DNA of 64,000 nt, from contig WACJ01000331.1 in NCBI GenBank assembly GCA_008973525.1, positions 248,001 to 312,000 on the forward strand, given 5' to 3'. How positions within the stretch are numbered: the first letter of the stretch is position 1; each line of letters begins with the position of its first letter. Source of the stretch: Stenopsyche tienmushanensis. Taxonomy: Eukaryota > Arthropoda > Insecta > Trichoptera > Stenopsychidae. The translations under genes and the position numbers were made by a program. Below the pieces are notes generated by a model, which searched no databases, was not told the DNA's origin, and worked only from the letters and a program-made list of their open reading frames with translations. Shown here piece after piece: positions 31,036-42,540 of the stretch.

Positions 31036-31439
31036 AACTAATCAAAGGGTTAACTTCTTCATGTAAACCTTTGAACACAAACCTACAAACAGTAGATATG
31101 GAAGGAGACTCGACGATGCATCCAACACTCTTCTTCCATCAGTCACACATAAAGCACTTCGTCCATCTTTCATACATAGAGTATTATCCTCTATTCACTC
31201 GTAAAGCTTACATTAATTCATTTTAGTTCTTCGAGCTATTGATTTACGATTACGACTTACGATTCTTACATACTGCTCCTACGGCTCTCAGTCCGCCACG
31301 CACTAGCCCTCCGCGCTACAATATTATATTTTGTAAGTAAGATCAGAGATAATCCTAAAATTTAAGTTTAAGCAGTTTGTACGAATGCGCTTAGCCTTAA
31401 TATTATTGTACATTATTTTCATAAAATACTATTAACCAA
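31036..31439. other. Stretch without a recognisable gene
   Basis: Contains ORF 30993-31226 (+) without recognisable homology, and non-coding AT-rich DNA. Confidence 0.3.
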
Positions 31440-31730
31440 AAAAGGCAATGGCATCAATCTCCGTCGCCAATTTGAAGTTGAAAATGCCTTCAATTGTAAT
31501 TTGTATGCAAGATGTAGTTTCCGAATGACAGAATTATAGTATTTTTGATGAAAAATTAAACTAAAATTACTGTAATGTTAATCGATGTTTATTTTATACC
31601 ATATTTTAGTCACCCTGTGCTAGCTTTAGTTGAGAATTGTCACAAATATGTTTTGGTGGTACGGACTATGTTAACCCTTAAAAGTAAATAAGCCTATAAA
31701 TTGGTATAGTTATATTCAACTACAAATTTA
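31440..31730 (+). repeat. Upstream unit of the duplicated locus, copy 1
   Basis: Aligns to 39610-39940 (direct) and 47985-48330 (inverse) through AAAAGGC, ACCATATTTTAGTCACCCTG, GAATTGT-CACAAAYA-TTTTG and the final TATATTCA block. It lies about 2 kb from the exon-like copy 1, as in the other two loci. Confidence 0.5.
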
Positions 31731-31764
31731 ATCAATTTTAATGATGCAATGTAATATCTGAAAG

Positions 31765-31857
31765 TAATCCCGCGGTTAAGCGGTTGGACTCGTGATTCAA
31801 TCATCTTGGGTGCAAGTCTACAGGAGATATGGCTGCCGGCCATATTTAAAAAAAACA
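31765..31857 (+). repeat. tRNA-derived SINE-like fragment
   Basis: Contains AATCCCGCGGTTAAGCGGTT (A-box like, Ser/Leu tRNA style), GGACTCGTGATTCAATC in anticodon-arm position and GGGTGCAAGTCTA (degenerate B box), ending in an A-rich tail at 31847-31855. The acceptor arm does not pair, so it is not a functional tRNA. Confidence 0.45.
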
Positions 31858-32099
31858 TATATATGCTATAAAAAATCATGTTAAAATGGTTGGCATTGGT
31901 CCCATAAAATGGATTACTAAAAGCCATCTCAAAATAAAAAGAAATATAATACACTTGAGCTTCGTATAACACGTTCTTCTCGTATAATTAGTCGAAATAT
32001 TAGACGAAGCTGAAGAAATAATCCTAAAAAGATTTTTCCATAAATGTGTTAATGTATATTTCGTCGATTGTTCAATAAAAAAATAAAGGGTATTAACAA

Positions 32100-32640
32100 A
32101 CAAACAAAATCAGTACTCCATACGAGAAACGTTTCGCCAAAAAATCATGTTTAGTGACGAGGTTAATTTTTAGATGAATGGATTTGTGAACAAGCAAAAT
32201 TGTCAAATTTGGGACATTACCAATCCACACGAGATACACTAGCACAAAATGCATCTAGAGAAATTCACTGTTTATTGCGATTTTTTATCTGGCAGAATCA
32301 TCAGTCCGTACTTCTTCCAAAAAGAAATTGGCATTATCGTAACTGTCAACGGCCATGATAAGCAACTTCTTATGACCTAAACATCAATAGATGATATGGA
32401 TATCGACGACATGTGGTTCCAACAGGACGGCGCTACGTGCCACACACCACGATGGATCGATATCAACATAACGAACGCCATCAAAAACATTAGTCTACCT
32501 TGCTATAAAACGCATTTCTATACGACTTTCTTCCTTATTTTTGGTGGAGGTCTTTTCGTCTCTTGCTTTGGTTAAACGTATTTGGTGAGAGATAACATTC
32601 CAGATATAACACAGTACTTATACAGCCGTGGAACAAATTA
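32100..32640 (+). pseudogene. mariner-like transposase remnant
   Basis: Plus-strand reading with stops: IMFSDEVNF...MNGFVNKQNCQIWDITNPHE, FTVYCDFLSGRIISPYFFQK, VTVNGHDKQLLMT and DMWFQQDGATCHTPR. It matches the DD34D transposase group with an SDEAHF block and a WFQQDGATCHT block, carrying the first two catalytic acids. The third block is lost. No terminal repeats were found. Confidence 0.7.
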
Positions 32641-33159
32641 TCATCAAGTGCATCGATGCACACGTTTTTTTAATGCATTATGTTTACAATTTTCAGGGAT
32701 TTTCGACCATTGTATTTTTTATAGTTAAACTATTTAATAAGATTAATACAACGTGCGTATCTTATAATATAATATAATAATAATATTATCTAATATCGAA
32801 TAACATAATAAGGTCTCTGTATAACAATTATTCCCGTAAGCGTCGATTTCTCAGATATGTAATTCAACACTTTATGGTTTTTAAATAATTTGTTAAGAAA
32901 TGCAGATTAGATAACGCGGACCAAATAAGGACATCGGTCGAGATCCAAATCAAATGTAATGTAAATGTAATTAGTATTAAGTATTCATAAAGTGTAAGGT
33001 AATATAAAGACGTGCTATTTTAATAGAATTTTGCATGATAGTTTTAACATCATAAAGTTAATTGTCATCAGTAAATGGAGAAGGGTACATGACAATTTCA
33101 ATTCAATTTCATCTAAGAAAAAAGAGTATAGAAGAGAAGAAAGAAAAAACCGTAGTGGT
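32641..33159. other. Stretch without a recognisable gene
   Basis: Very AT-rich, with AATATAATATAATAATAATA around 32765-32790. No coding signal. Confidence 0.35.
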
Positions 33160-33167
33160 TTATAAAC

Positions 33168-33827
33168 CAGGGATGACCAACCCAAATGATCTTGCGGGCT
33201 ACTTTGGCAATGCATCATAACTCCGCAGGCCACAAGTGAAAAGTTGAAACATAATGAGTTACTATTGTGTTTACTATTATTCTTAAATGTAAACATAGAT
33301 AAAATAAAAATAATGATACTCAGCGTACATTTTAAAGAAATATTTAACACTGAAAATTAAAAATAAAATGTAAAAATTTAAATGAAATCATTAAAAAATA
33401 TTTATTTTACTAGTACGATATTTGTTTCTCCACTCTTTCGCTCAGCTTTTGCAAATCGATCTCAATTTTGGTATACGAGTTTTTTTTGGGTGGTGGTCAA
33501 CCAGTTTCATTCGGAGATATTCTGGGACCGATTAGAATTCAATATGCAAAGGAGATATTTCAAAAAAATTGTTGTATTTGTCTAACTGTAAATTACCGAA
33601 TCGGCTTTCAAAAATAGCTGTAAGTTTTCTTTTTTTTTTACATATTGGATGTAAATGTTACATTTTGATTTATTAAATTCTTTCAACAAGGGAAAGTGGT
33701 GAAGAGGGTTATTACTTTTCAATTGCGATTACTTTAGCCGTTATAAAATAAATATATTTTCTAAAAGTGTGATGAATCTCGTGGGCCGAAAAAATTTTCA
33801 AGGTGGGCTGCGGGTTGTTCATCCCTG
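33168..33827 (-). mobile_element. hAT-A, copy 1 (internally deleted)
   Basis: 660 bp from CAGGGATGACCAACCC to GGGTTGTTCATCCCTG, flanked by the 8-bp duplication TTATAAAC (33160-33167) / TGATAAAC (33828-33835), one mismatch. Interior shares with 53171-55970 both ends and the minus-strand transposase trace near 33550-33760. The site TTTACTATTATTCTTAAA at about 33270 is the uninterrupted form of the mariner insertion site in the larger copy. Confidence 0.85.
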
Positions 33828-33844
33828 TGATAAACGATGCGATG

Positions 33845-35940
33845 CCGTTTTTTTTAAGGAATAACTAAAGGTAAATAAATTGTGTTTTGTTCGAAATTCA
33901 AATATAGCTTGGGAAACTGCAAAAGTGATGGCCGCGTGGAACCCCTTGGGCCACTTTTTCGTCCAGGAGAGTTAATTTTACCGCTGTCTGATCAGCAGAT
34001 TTAGATGTATCAATATAAAACCAAATTGATAATTATAAACCAGGCACCAAGCTCAACTGTGTTATAAAATATTTTCACTATATTCAAGAAAAAATATTTA
34101 ACTTGTGAATAAAGTTGATTACCCCCGAAAAATTGGAAGTAATGAAAGAACAACATTCAGTCAGTTGAAATGAAAATATTCTATTCTAAAAAAATTTCTA
34201 CAATATATGGATGTATTCGTTAAAAAATATTATGATGTATTTGTAATTTTTTTTTTAATACAATTTGCAATATTTTTGCCGACGGATAAGATTTACATAT
34301 ATTTTATACGATTAAAATATTGACAAATGTGGGTACTGTCATTCCTTGAAAGTTAAGTAGTTTCCATCATTCGTTAACGCTGGCAAGAACTAAAACGTTA
34401 GGATTACATCGAGAGTTACACGTCTACAAAAACCCGTTGAAGGGGAAACGATCAATATATTATCAAATAATGCTATAAATATAGGGTAAAGTTTAGATCT
34501 TTATCGAAAAATAACCTTTTAAATAAATGAAGTACCTAATGAAATGTGTAGGAATAATATTTGAATTCATACATAGAACAAAATTCTCAACTACATAAAT
34601 GGGAAAAAGTATATTAAATTATCATAAATGAAAATAGCTTACCAAAAAACAGAAAAATATTCAAAATCTTTCCATAGCTGCATAGGTGCGATTCTTTTAC
34701 GTTGTGTCTTTTCAAATTAAAATGTCTTTAATTAATATTGGAAAAACAGGCAACAATAATTTCAGTCGGGCATAGGCTGGTTTGTGACATTGGAGTCATA
34801 TTTTATCCAAATTTCATCTCAATCTGGAATAGATAAGTAGTCGTTATAGATAATAATCTACCAGAATTGGAGTCAAGAGTTTGACTTTAGTTCTCAGTAT
34901 GGTTAAATACAGATATATATTAAATGCAATTTCGACTGAGTACATTTGCTTCTTTCAATAAGACCCACTTGTAATCAGCATGAAAAATTGTAGCAATAAC
35001 TTTATTAAATGGAAAAAAACACTTACTTGAAAACGGTCATAAGCATAAAAGAGTATTGCAATCTACTTTTATCCAAATTTCATTTAAATCTATGTGGATT
35101 TAAATTTACTGAAACTATTAATGATGTATATAAAATCCTCACATTAATGCAGTCAAAATTGGATTTTAGCATTGAAGCCTTTTTTGTCTGAATTTCATCT
35201 CACTCTGGAATAAATTTGTATTCATTTATAATAATTTATTTGTATTTAAGATTTTAATTTAGAATATGGTTAAATATAGACGACGTTTAATACAATCTTA
35301 ATTTAAGAAACCGCTCCTAAATAGCACGTAACAATAATTTCGTTCGATGATTAAATTAAACTTACTTGAATACGACCACAATTGTGTTAGAGCATTGGAG
35401 TCTTCTTTTATCTGTATTTCATTTCCATCTGGAATAGATAAATATTCATTTTTAATAATCGACAGTTTAAATGGAATTCCGGCAGATCGACGAAACGAAG
35501 CCAAATCGATTAAACAAAGGCATTCGTAATAAGTACGTAAAAATTGCAACAACTCACATGAAATCTGCCATAATCGTAGTGGAGTCTTATTTGCTTTGGA
35601 TTTTTTCCAAATCTGGTTGTTATACGAATTTGTTTTTGTTTAATTCTGCAGGAATATGAAGATTGAACTGGATAAATACTGGAACGTGACTAGACGACTC
35701 CCAACTTGCGACTGCTCACTCGACATAACCGCAAACCTTTTCATCACGTTGCAACACTGTATTGCTATATACAGTGTGATTCAAAAATACCTCTTGTAAA
35801 AATATTGGTATAATTTGTTTTTGTGGAATTATCGATATCTTTTTAACGGGGTATTTTGAGTTATGCGATGCCTCAACATATCGATATTCTTATTTCGCTG
35901 AAAGATTTTAAATTTTCAAAGAAATACTTTAAATAAAATA
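33845..35940 (-). other. Exon-like block family, copy 2 (left arm)
   Basis: Minus-strand orientation. Blocks: A' 35366-35428 (63 bp), B' 35143-35204 (62), C' 35027-35089 (63), G' about 34761-34823 (63), with intervals of 161, 53 and 203 bp. Blocks A' and G' follow TCTATTCCAG and block B' follows TTATTCCAG. Blocks A' and C' are followed by CAA|GTAAG, and B' by AAT|GTGAGG. In one shared frame they read [D/N]EIxIKxDSNxL (A': NEIQIKEDSNALTQLWSYS). A leader block ends at 35558 (CAT|GTGAGTTG). Some blocks carry stops in that frame, so this copy may be decayed or non-coding. A TTTGCAG|TTTCCCAAGC acceptor-like site near 33925 could start a last block. Confidence 0.5.
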
Positions 35941-36214
35941 AAATAAATAAAATTGATAATATTTTTCAAGACTTCTTTTTAGTTTGTGATAATCGAATTC
36001 CATAAGTTCAACGATAAACGTAATTCGCATGAAGATCCACTCATTCCAACTAGAGATCTCCTTCATCGTCGTTGATAGGGATGTTCATGTTCAAGTTTCA
36101 GTTAAATTGTCAAAACATTTTTTTTAATCAATTTATCCTTTGATTCAGTATTTAGTTCTTATAGTGTCGTTTCTGGCCCATTCATCAACGAGGACCTAAT
36201 GTTCATTCATTTGA
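35941..36214. other. Interval at the 3' side of the Jockey element
   Basis: A AAATAAAATAAAATAAATAA run at 35932-35955, then AT-rich DNA. Probably 3' UTR of the Jockey-like element. No gene. Confidence 0.35.
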
Positions 36215-38300
36215 ATCTTTTGACCAGGTCATGAACCAAATATCTTTTCAGCCTACGCGTTTCGGAGGCTTGGCTAATTAGCTCTTCAACAAGGCGGTTG
36301 GGGTGATTGTTTAACCCTTTTTTTTTTGTATTTTTGGCTATGGCTCTCGATCTCCTGCCTCATTGTTGGTATGCTTAATATGTTATGTAAATTTTTTCGT
36401 TTGTAACATACCATGGAACGTTGCCTATAGTACGCAGCACTTTGGATTGAAAGTTTTGGAGAATGTCAATATTGGAGTTTTTTGCGGTACCCCAGAGCTG
36501 TATCCCATATGTTCAGATTGGTTTTAATATACTTTTGTATACTAGTGTTTTATTTACTAGGGACAGTTCCGATTTTTTGCCCATTAACCAATATAGCATT
36601 TTCAGTTTGATCTCCAGTTCCTTTTTCTTATTGCTTATGTATTTCTTCCACGTTAAACATCTGTCCAGGTGCATGCCGAGATATTTAACTACATCTGCCT
36701 GTGGCAGTGCACAATCATTCAGTGAGACAGGAGGACATGTCTCTCGTCTACAAGTGAAAGTGACATACGTGGATTTACTTTCATTGGCCTTTATGCGCCA
36801 TTTCTTTATATTGTTGAGGTCACGTTGGAGCAGTTGAGACGCTATTGCGGGGTCGTCGTGCGAGGTTAGAAAATCTGTGTCGTCCACAAAGGTGGCCGTT
36901 GTCGTGGTGTTTGTTGTCGGAATGTCGGCTGTTTATAAAAGGAATAAAACTGGATCAAGTACGCTGCCTTGTGGGACGCCGGATTTTATATCATGGAGTG
37001 TGGTGGCTTCATCTTCGTATTTGATGTAGAATGTTCTGCTAGTCAGGTATGATTTGAATATGAAAAAGTAGTTTGTGGGCAGTTGTTTTCCGATATTATA
37101 TAGCAAGCCCGGATGCCACACTACGTCAAAAGCCTGAGTTCCGTCCAGGAATGCTGCCGAACAATATTTTCTGTCTTCTAAGTCCTTGTGTATTCTATTG
37201 AATATCTTGTGTATTTGTTCCACAGTCGCATGTGGTTGACGAAATCCAAATTATTGGGAGTAAGCTGATGGGTCTGTATGATTTGACGTCATGTATATCC
37301 TTGCCGGGCTTTGGGATTAGAATAATCTTAGCCACTTTCCACTGTGGGGGGAAATAGACAATTTTTTGTACCGCATTGAATGTTTGTACCAAGAACTTAA
37401 ATCCTTTAGTAAGGAGTTCCTTTACCATTCTTCCCGTAATGAGATCGTAGCCAGACGATTTTTTAATGTCGACTTTTGCTATGACTGATTGATTTTTTTG
37501 TTTTTGTCGGCCCGTGAATCTCATCTTCGTTTTCTGAAGTATTCATGTTTTTGTGTGGAGTGAATACTTCTGTCAAGTGACTAGCGAATATTTCTGCTTT
37601 TTCTTTGCTGTTTCTAGTCCATTCTCCGTTTTTCTTTTTGATAGGCGGTGATGTTACTTGGGGTCGCCTTAAGTATTTTGTACCTTTCCACAGTGAGTAT
37701 TCTGTGGCTTCAGTGGCGGTTAGCCCGTTGAGGTAGTCGCTGATTGCTTCATTTTTGCTTTTGGTGATGGCATTTTTAAGGTTTTTTATAGCTCGGTTTA
37801 GTTTGTTTTTGTTTTCCGGCGATCTCGTTACTCTCGTCTCTCGTCCTTTGGTGGTTATCAGTCTCGAGCCCCATTGTGTATGTTTAGCGTTATTATCTCC
37901 ACCAGTGATTAATTTATTTCCAAGGGTGTTATAAAATCGTTGGAAGTTCTCTTTTTTAATACAGTGTCTAGGTAGAGAGTACACGGCTTAGATGGTGATC
38001 GGTCCTCTCCAGTCTTCTACGACGATGTTGGTAGCCTGGAGGTGTTCCTCTGTAAATTTTGAAGCTTCGTGATGTTTAATAGACATTCTTAGTATAACTG
38101 CAGTTCCGCCGTGAGCTGTCCCATCTGGATGCTCTATTGTGTATGTACTGTATTGTGGGATTTTTATATAACCTTTGTCCGTAAAGTGAGTTTTTGATAT
38201 CAACATAATATCAATGTTTTCCATTTTCAGAAAATTTTGTACCTCAATTGTGTGTTTAGACAAGCCATTGGCGTTCCATATTGCTATTTGATATTTCTGG
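36215..38300 (-). pseudogene. Jockey-like non-LTR retrotransposon ORF2
   Basis: Near full-length but frameshifted minus-strand ORF2. Endonuclease start IAIWNANGLSKHTIEVQNFL (about 38285), then SKTHFTDKGYIKIPQY, HPDGTAHGGTAVI, and GGDNNAKHTQWGS (37900). A linker follows (RAIKNLKNAITKSKNEAIS, TEYSLWKGTKYLRRPQ). RT: SSGYDLITGRMVKELL, WKVAKIILIPKPGKD, SYRPISLLPI, AAFLDGTQAFDVVWHPGLL and SGVPQGSVLDPVLF. The active site reads FVDD instead of FADD (about 36885). The thumb has VVKYLGMHLDRCLTWKKYI, and the C-terminal RRLKRYLVHDLVKR ends near 36220. At least four frame breaks. It splits the left arm of the inverted duplication and is absent from the right arm, so it inserted later. Confidence 0.88.
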
Positions 38301-38868
38301 AACAGGTTTTAATATCTCATTCATAAATATTTCAATTTTAATCCAGAATTCGAAAAATCGCGGATACATTTACACGATTAAACTGCCACAAATCTTTATA
38401 TTCAGCTTCAAACATTTAAATAAAACTTTTGATTTGACGATGATTCAGAACAGCCTTGCAAATAGCATATTTTTCTGTTATTTTGAGTAAATTCCTACAC
38501 TTTTTTATTTCAGCCAATTTCCCTGAAATGTATTGTATTTTGTTTATCGTCTGATGAAATGTTGTCGAGTGGTTTGAATAATAATGCGCAAAATAATAAT
38601 GAGCATTTAAGCGTATGAATTTGAAGTTCAACAGCTCCCATTGTAGATCGATTATGATTATAATGATGACGTTTGTCGGTGTTGCTAAAAGATATACAAT
38701 AGTTCATATGCAATGATCAGAAGTGTTAGCAGCGTCTACGTTTAAACTGCCAAACTGCAAAAGACTACAAAAAACAATACGAATTTCGATTGTTTAAAGA
38801 AGATGGCTTGTTATATAGGCACGGCAGTATTGTTTCAAGCCGAGTTGCATAATTTCAAAATGATTATA
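38301..38868. other. Interval upstream of the Jockey ORF2
   Basis: ORF1 of the Jockey element would be expected here on the minus strand, but no zinc-knuckle protein is readable. Minus-strand ORFs 38416-38631 and 38510-38713 are unrecognised. The copy is probably 5' truncated near the ORF2 start. Confidence 0.35.
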
Positions 38869-39567
38869 GACTCAGGCCTCGTATAACACGGTTTTATACA
38901 ACACTTTTGTATATATTGTGACGAGCGTTTTACAACACGCTGTATATAACACGGTTTGAGGGAAAAAACATACATAATTGAATAATTACCAACAAACAAG
39001 GTATAATTTTAATATTTAAAAGCATATTATATTAGTCAGACATTTGAAAAAATATTATGATACATCACTAAAAATGAAAATGTAGCACTTCCACAAAATG
39101 AGATTGTCTATTATACTAGAATTTTTTAAAGAGAAAATGATTCTATAATGGAAAGAAATTTAAAATTCGAGAGAGAATTACAGCAGATTTTGAAACAATG
39201 AAATACGCCAAGATTTATACGCTAAAAACAGACAATCGTTTATTACTGAATGTATGAAGGATAAAACAAAACCCACTACTCCAGAGTTCTCTGATGATGG
39301 AAACCCACAACAGATCTCGAAAAAGAATAAAACACATAGAATGACAAGTGACAGCGATGATGAATGAATAGTTTATTATTATGTTATTAAAGTTTTTTTT
39401 AGTTAATTTCGTCAATGTATATGTATTTTAAAAAATAAAGTATATACCTATATGAACCATCTTCGATATTTTTATGAAATTAAAATCCTAATTTTGTATG
39501 AACCTTTTATAACACGGATTTATATTACACGACGTTTTTGTGGAACCATATAACCGTGGTCCGAGTG
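38869..39567 (+). mobile_element. Tigger/pogo-like element, internally deleted
   Basis: Ends: GACTCAGGCCTCGTATAACA on the left and, inverted, CACTCGGACCACGGTTATAT on the right, both abutting TA (38867-38868; 39568-39569). Internal repeats of TATAACACGG and CACGACGTTTTTGTGG. About 39220-39366 reads ITECMKDKTKPTTPEFSDDG and ends TSDSDDE-stop, an acidic C-terminus typical of Tigger-like transposases. The same right end occurs inversely at about 48585-48660, so the insertion predates the inverted duplication. Confidence 0.5.
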
Positions 39568-39940
39568 TACTTACCTAAAAGTTTCAATGATAATCTATAT
39601 TATTAACAATAAAAGGCGATATTCATCTGATCGTCAATTTAACGCAATTGAAAGTAATTTCAATTTTAATTTGTATTAATCCTGTTCCTTCCGATTAACT
39701 GAATATACTTATTGACGAGAAAATAGAATTTTTAAAATTTATTATAATTTATTTGATATCATATTTTAGTCAGCCTGTACTAACATGTTTAGAATTGTTG
39801 CAAACACATTTTGATAGTACTGACTCTGTTAGACCTTAGAGTATACAAAAGGAGATAATAATATTCAGTTGAAAATGTTAGCAATTTATTTTACATATTA
39901 TATTATTATATGTATTCTATGAAGACTCTTTAGGGACGTT
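39568..39940 (+). repeat. Upstream unit of the duplicated locus, copy 2 (left arm inner end)
   Basis: Inverse match to 47985-48573 (GTACTGACTCTGTTAGACCT, TCGTCAATTTAACGCAATTG, TTGACGAGAAAATAGA). Homology ends near TTCTATGAAG...CTTTAG at about 39935. Function unknown. Confidence 0.6.
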
Positions 39941-40530
39941 TCTACCTTGTTGGGCCTAAAAGAAATCGATATTTTTAATGCAAAAAGTATTAAACATTGA
40001 ATGTTGATATTTAGTATCTTTAGTATTTATCTTTATTGAACATAAAAATATTTTTTAAAGTTTAACAAAATATAGTTGTGGGAGTGGGGGGAGCCACATA
40101 TGTCGATGGACGAGCGATGACATTCTTTACCATGGAAGTCCTAAATTCTGGACAGGTGATTTGCAATAAAAAAAAAATTAAACATATTTTTACTTTGTAA
40201 AATATCGTGTAGAGTAATGACTGTAATTAGGAAGAAATATTTAAAAAAATAGTGTGTTCTTACTTAAACTTTTTTTGTAGTTATTTATTCATTAAAAATA
40301 ACTGTCGAATATTTTTAGATAATTGTAATGTATACGATGAAAATGTTTATTATACAAGTGCCTACCAAATTTCATAAAGAATGCTCATCTTGTGCGTGTG
40401 GGAGCACTTCCGTGAGCTTGGAAAAAGTAGTTTCGAGAAAAACGCGTTTAAAGTCCCGCCACTCCTCAGCTTCGCGAAGCGCAGCTTCTCCTCGTCAGCC
40501 TATATTATAAGCTCTATAGGTTCCTATATT
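39941..40530. other. Stretch without a recognisable gene
   Basis: AT-rich. A GC-richer patch at 40386-40505 contains GTTTCGAGAAAAACGCGTTT and the palindrome GCTTCGCGAAGC. I could not assign it. Confidence 0.35.
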
Positions 40531-41300
40531 CAGTGGCTCCTAACCTGGGGGTAATTACCCCCGAGGGGTAAATTGGCTATTCTGGGGGTATTGATGTTAT
40601 TTTTTGGTATGTAGATATAATAATAGAATGACTGATGAGCGTCATGTGGCTTGCACTCTTTTTCAAGAAGTCTCTCACTGTGTTCTAATTCTTTTCTAGC
40701 AATCCTTCTCGCAAGTGGAGGGATGAAGGCCCACTTTACCAATTTACTCGAGCACTAATTTGCACGTTTCGCATCTGTAACAGTATTTTAAGTAAAACGA
40801 CTTCTACTTCTGGAAAAAAGCGCTTGTATAAAGAAGCATTTCTGCAATGGGGTTTCACGAATATTGTTGACTAGAATATAGAAAAGCCTCAGTGTGTTAT
40901 ATGTTATAAAGTTCTTGGTTCAGAGAGCATGAAACCGAGCAAACTAAAAAAACATTTCGATAATGTTCATAAGGAGTTGGCAAGTAAATAATTTGATTTT
41001 TTAAAAGAAAAGAGAGTTTTTGCAATTTTCTTCCACAGAAAATGCACAAAAGATAACTGGATCGTGTCTTCAAGCTTCGTATCAAATTGCTTATCCCATT
41101 GCTATGAACAAAAAATGGCAAACTATAGGAAAGGAATTCATGAAATCTTGTTTGTGTCTCTCGTTATTGGTGAGCAACGTGTGGCTAAGATTAACCAAAT
41201 ATCATTCTCCAATAGAACAATTCAAATTCGTATTTTAGAGTTGATTAATGATATTTTGGTAACTATTATTTCTGAAATTAAGATGACCGTGTAAAAAAAG
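40531..41300 (+). pseudogene. hAT-B, copy 1, with BED zinc-finger transposase start
   Basis: Left terminus CAGTGGCTCCTAACCTGGGG at 40531, carrying the perfect palindrome GGGGGTAATTACCCCC (40547-40562). The + strand encodes KRLYKEAFLQWGFTNIVD, then the BED finger PQCVICYKVLGSESMKPSKL-KKH...H (about 40892-40975), and a degraded continuation to about 41300. The N-terminal reading is that of ZBED5-like hAT transposases. The right end is missing, replaced by the hAT-H segment at 41.5 kb. Confidence 0.72.
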
Positions 41301-41506
41301 GAATTCTTGTTCTATGTCTTTTCCCAACACTACTCGCGGTGAAGACATATTCAAAACGCCAAAACAGCTATAATACTTGTGGAAAAAGGACTGAACTGGT
41401 CAAAGCTAGTTGGCGTTTGTACAGACGGGCGCCTTCCATGATGGGAATACGTTCTGGATTTCGAGCAGTCGTGAAACAATTTGCTCCTTAAGTTTTGTCT
41501 TACCCA

Positions 41507-42540
41507 CGGTCGAGGTAGAACGTTTATAAATTTAACTCCTAACAAAATAGCGTTTAATTTTTCGGTATACGAACTAGCGATAATAGCAAATTTTTTGAAT
41601 GAAGATACAAATAAAAAATAATTGCAACGAAGAAAAAGAATGTGAATACGTATGACTCATGACTAGAAATACGTGTTTTTAGCATCTATTTTTTTAAAAA
41701 AATAGCATTTTTATTCTTGAATTTAGCGTTATAGAGCAAATAAAATAATACATTTTAGCATCAATTTAGCGTTTATTTCTTAATCACAAATTTGAAGTTA
41801 AATAGTCTAATTTAAAAATAATTTACAAAACGATATACATACATATATTATAGAAAACATTTGAAATTGATTAAAAATAGGAGAAAAAAATCAATTAAAC
41901 TTAAATAGTGATTAAAATTGATCATCGAGCATGTTTCTATTGACGATTGTTTCAAACTAGTACGCCGATCGTTCACAATTAATTTGTATGCACTGAAAAA
42001 CCTTTCTGCATCAACGCTATTTGCCGGACACCAAACTCATTGAATGTCCGCATTGCCGAATTCTTCATGGTTCATCTTTGTTGCAAGTAAAAGTTGAAGG
42101 GCATCAAATTTTATCCCGCTTTTAATGTTAGATGATTAATTATTTAAAAAATACGAATAACCGTCTAAACTAGTGTTTTCCAACGTGGGGCCCACGCCCC
42201 ACAGGGGGGCAATTTAAAAATGGACTCGATACGACTTTAGCCCTTTCGCTTTGGGTTATTTAAATGCAATGTTAGATATCGGTGACAAATTTAACAAAAA
42301 AGCGCAAGAATCGCAGTAAATGAATATAGAAAAATCAATATTAAAATTATTTTGAATTTCAGTTTCAGAAATTTTACTTGTTTTGATAACAATTTCATAG
42401 TGATTTCTCCCTAAAACTTTTCATTTATATTTCTTAAGGGAACAAAACAATTTTTAAAGATTAAATATGGGGGGCATAAAAATTTTAGAAATGTTTAGGT
42501 GGAGCATGGCCTAAAAAGGTTGGGAAACACTGATCTAAGC
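41507..42540 (-). pseudogene. hAT-H copy 2 with nested non-autonomous hAT
   Basis: Minus-strand copy of the hATC-containing segment at 30.04-30.67 kb (shared from CCCACGGTCGAGGTAGAACG to GTCTAAAC). Its reading is more mutated. It is followed at 42171-42532 by a 362-bp non-autonomous hAT with TAGTGTTTTCCAACG and AGGTTGGGAAACACTG ends and near-duplicated 8-bp flanks GTCTAAAC / ATCTAAGC. Confidence 0.65.
42171..42532. mobile_element. Non-autonomous hAT (362 bp)
   Basis: Termini TAGTGTTTTCCAAC (first base mutated from C) and, inverted, CAGTGTTTCCCAACC. Flanks 42163-42170 and 42533-42540 match at 6 of 8 positions. The GC-rich end contains GTGGGGCCCACGCCCCAC, able to fold. The same insertion at the same host site occurs at 29.76-30.04 kb, so it preceded the duplication. 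Confidence 0.6.

Noticed and set aside
31765..31857. Possible tRNA gene
   Set aside because: A- and B-box-like sequences exist, but acceptor and T arms do not pair and an A-tail follows. A SINE fragment is the better call.
40380..40510. GC-richer patch with GTTTCGAGAAAAACGCG as part of a viral or large DNA element
   Set aside because: The motif seems familiar from repeats but I cannot name a source, and there is no coding support.
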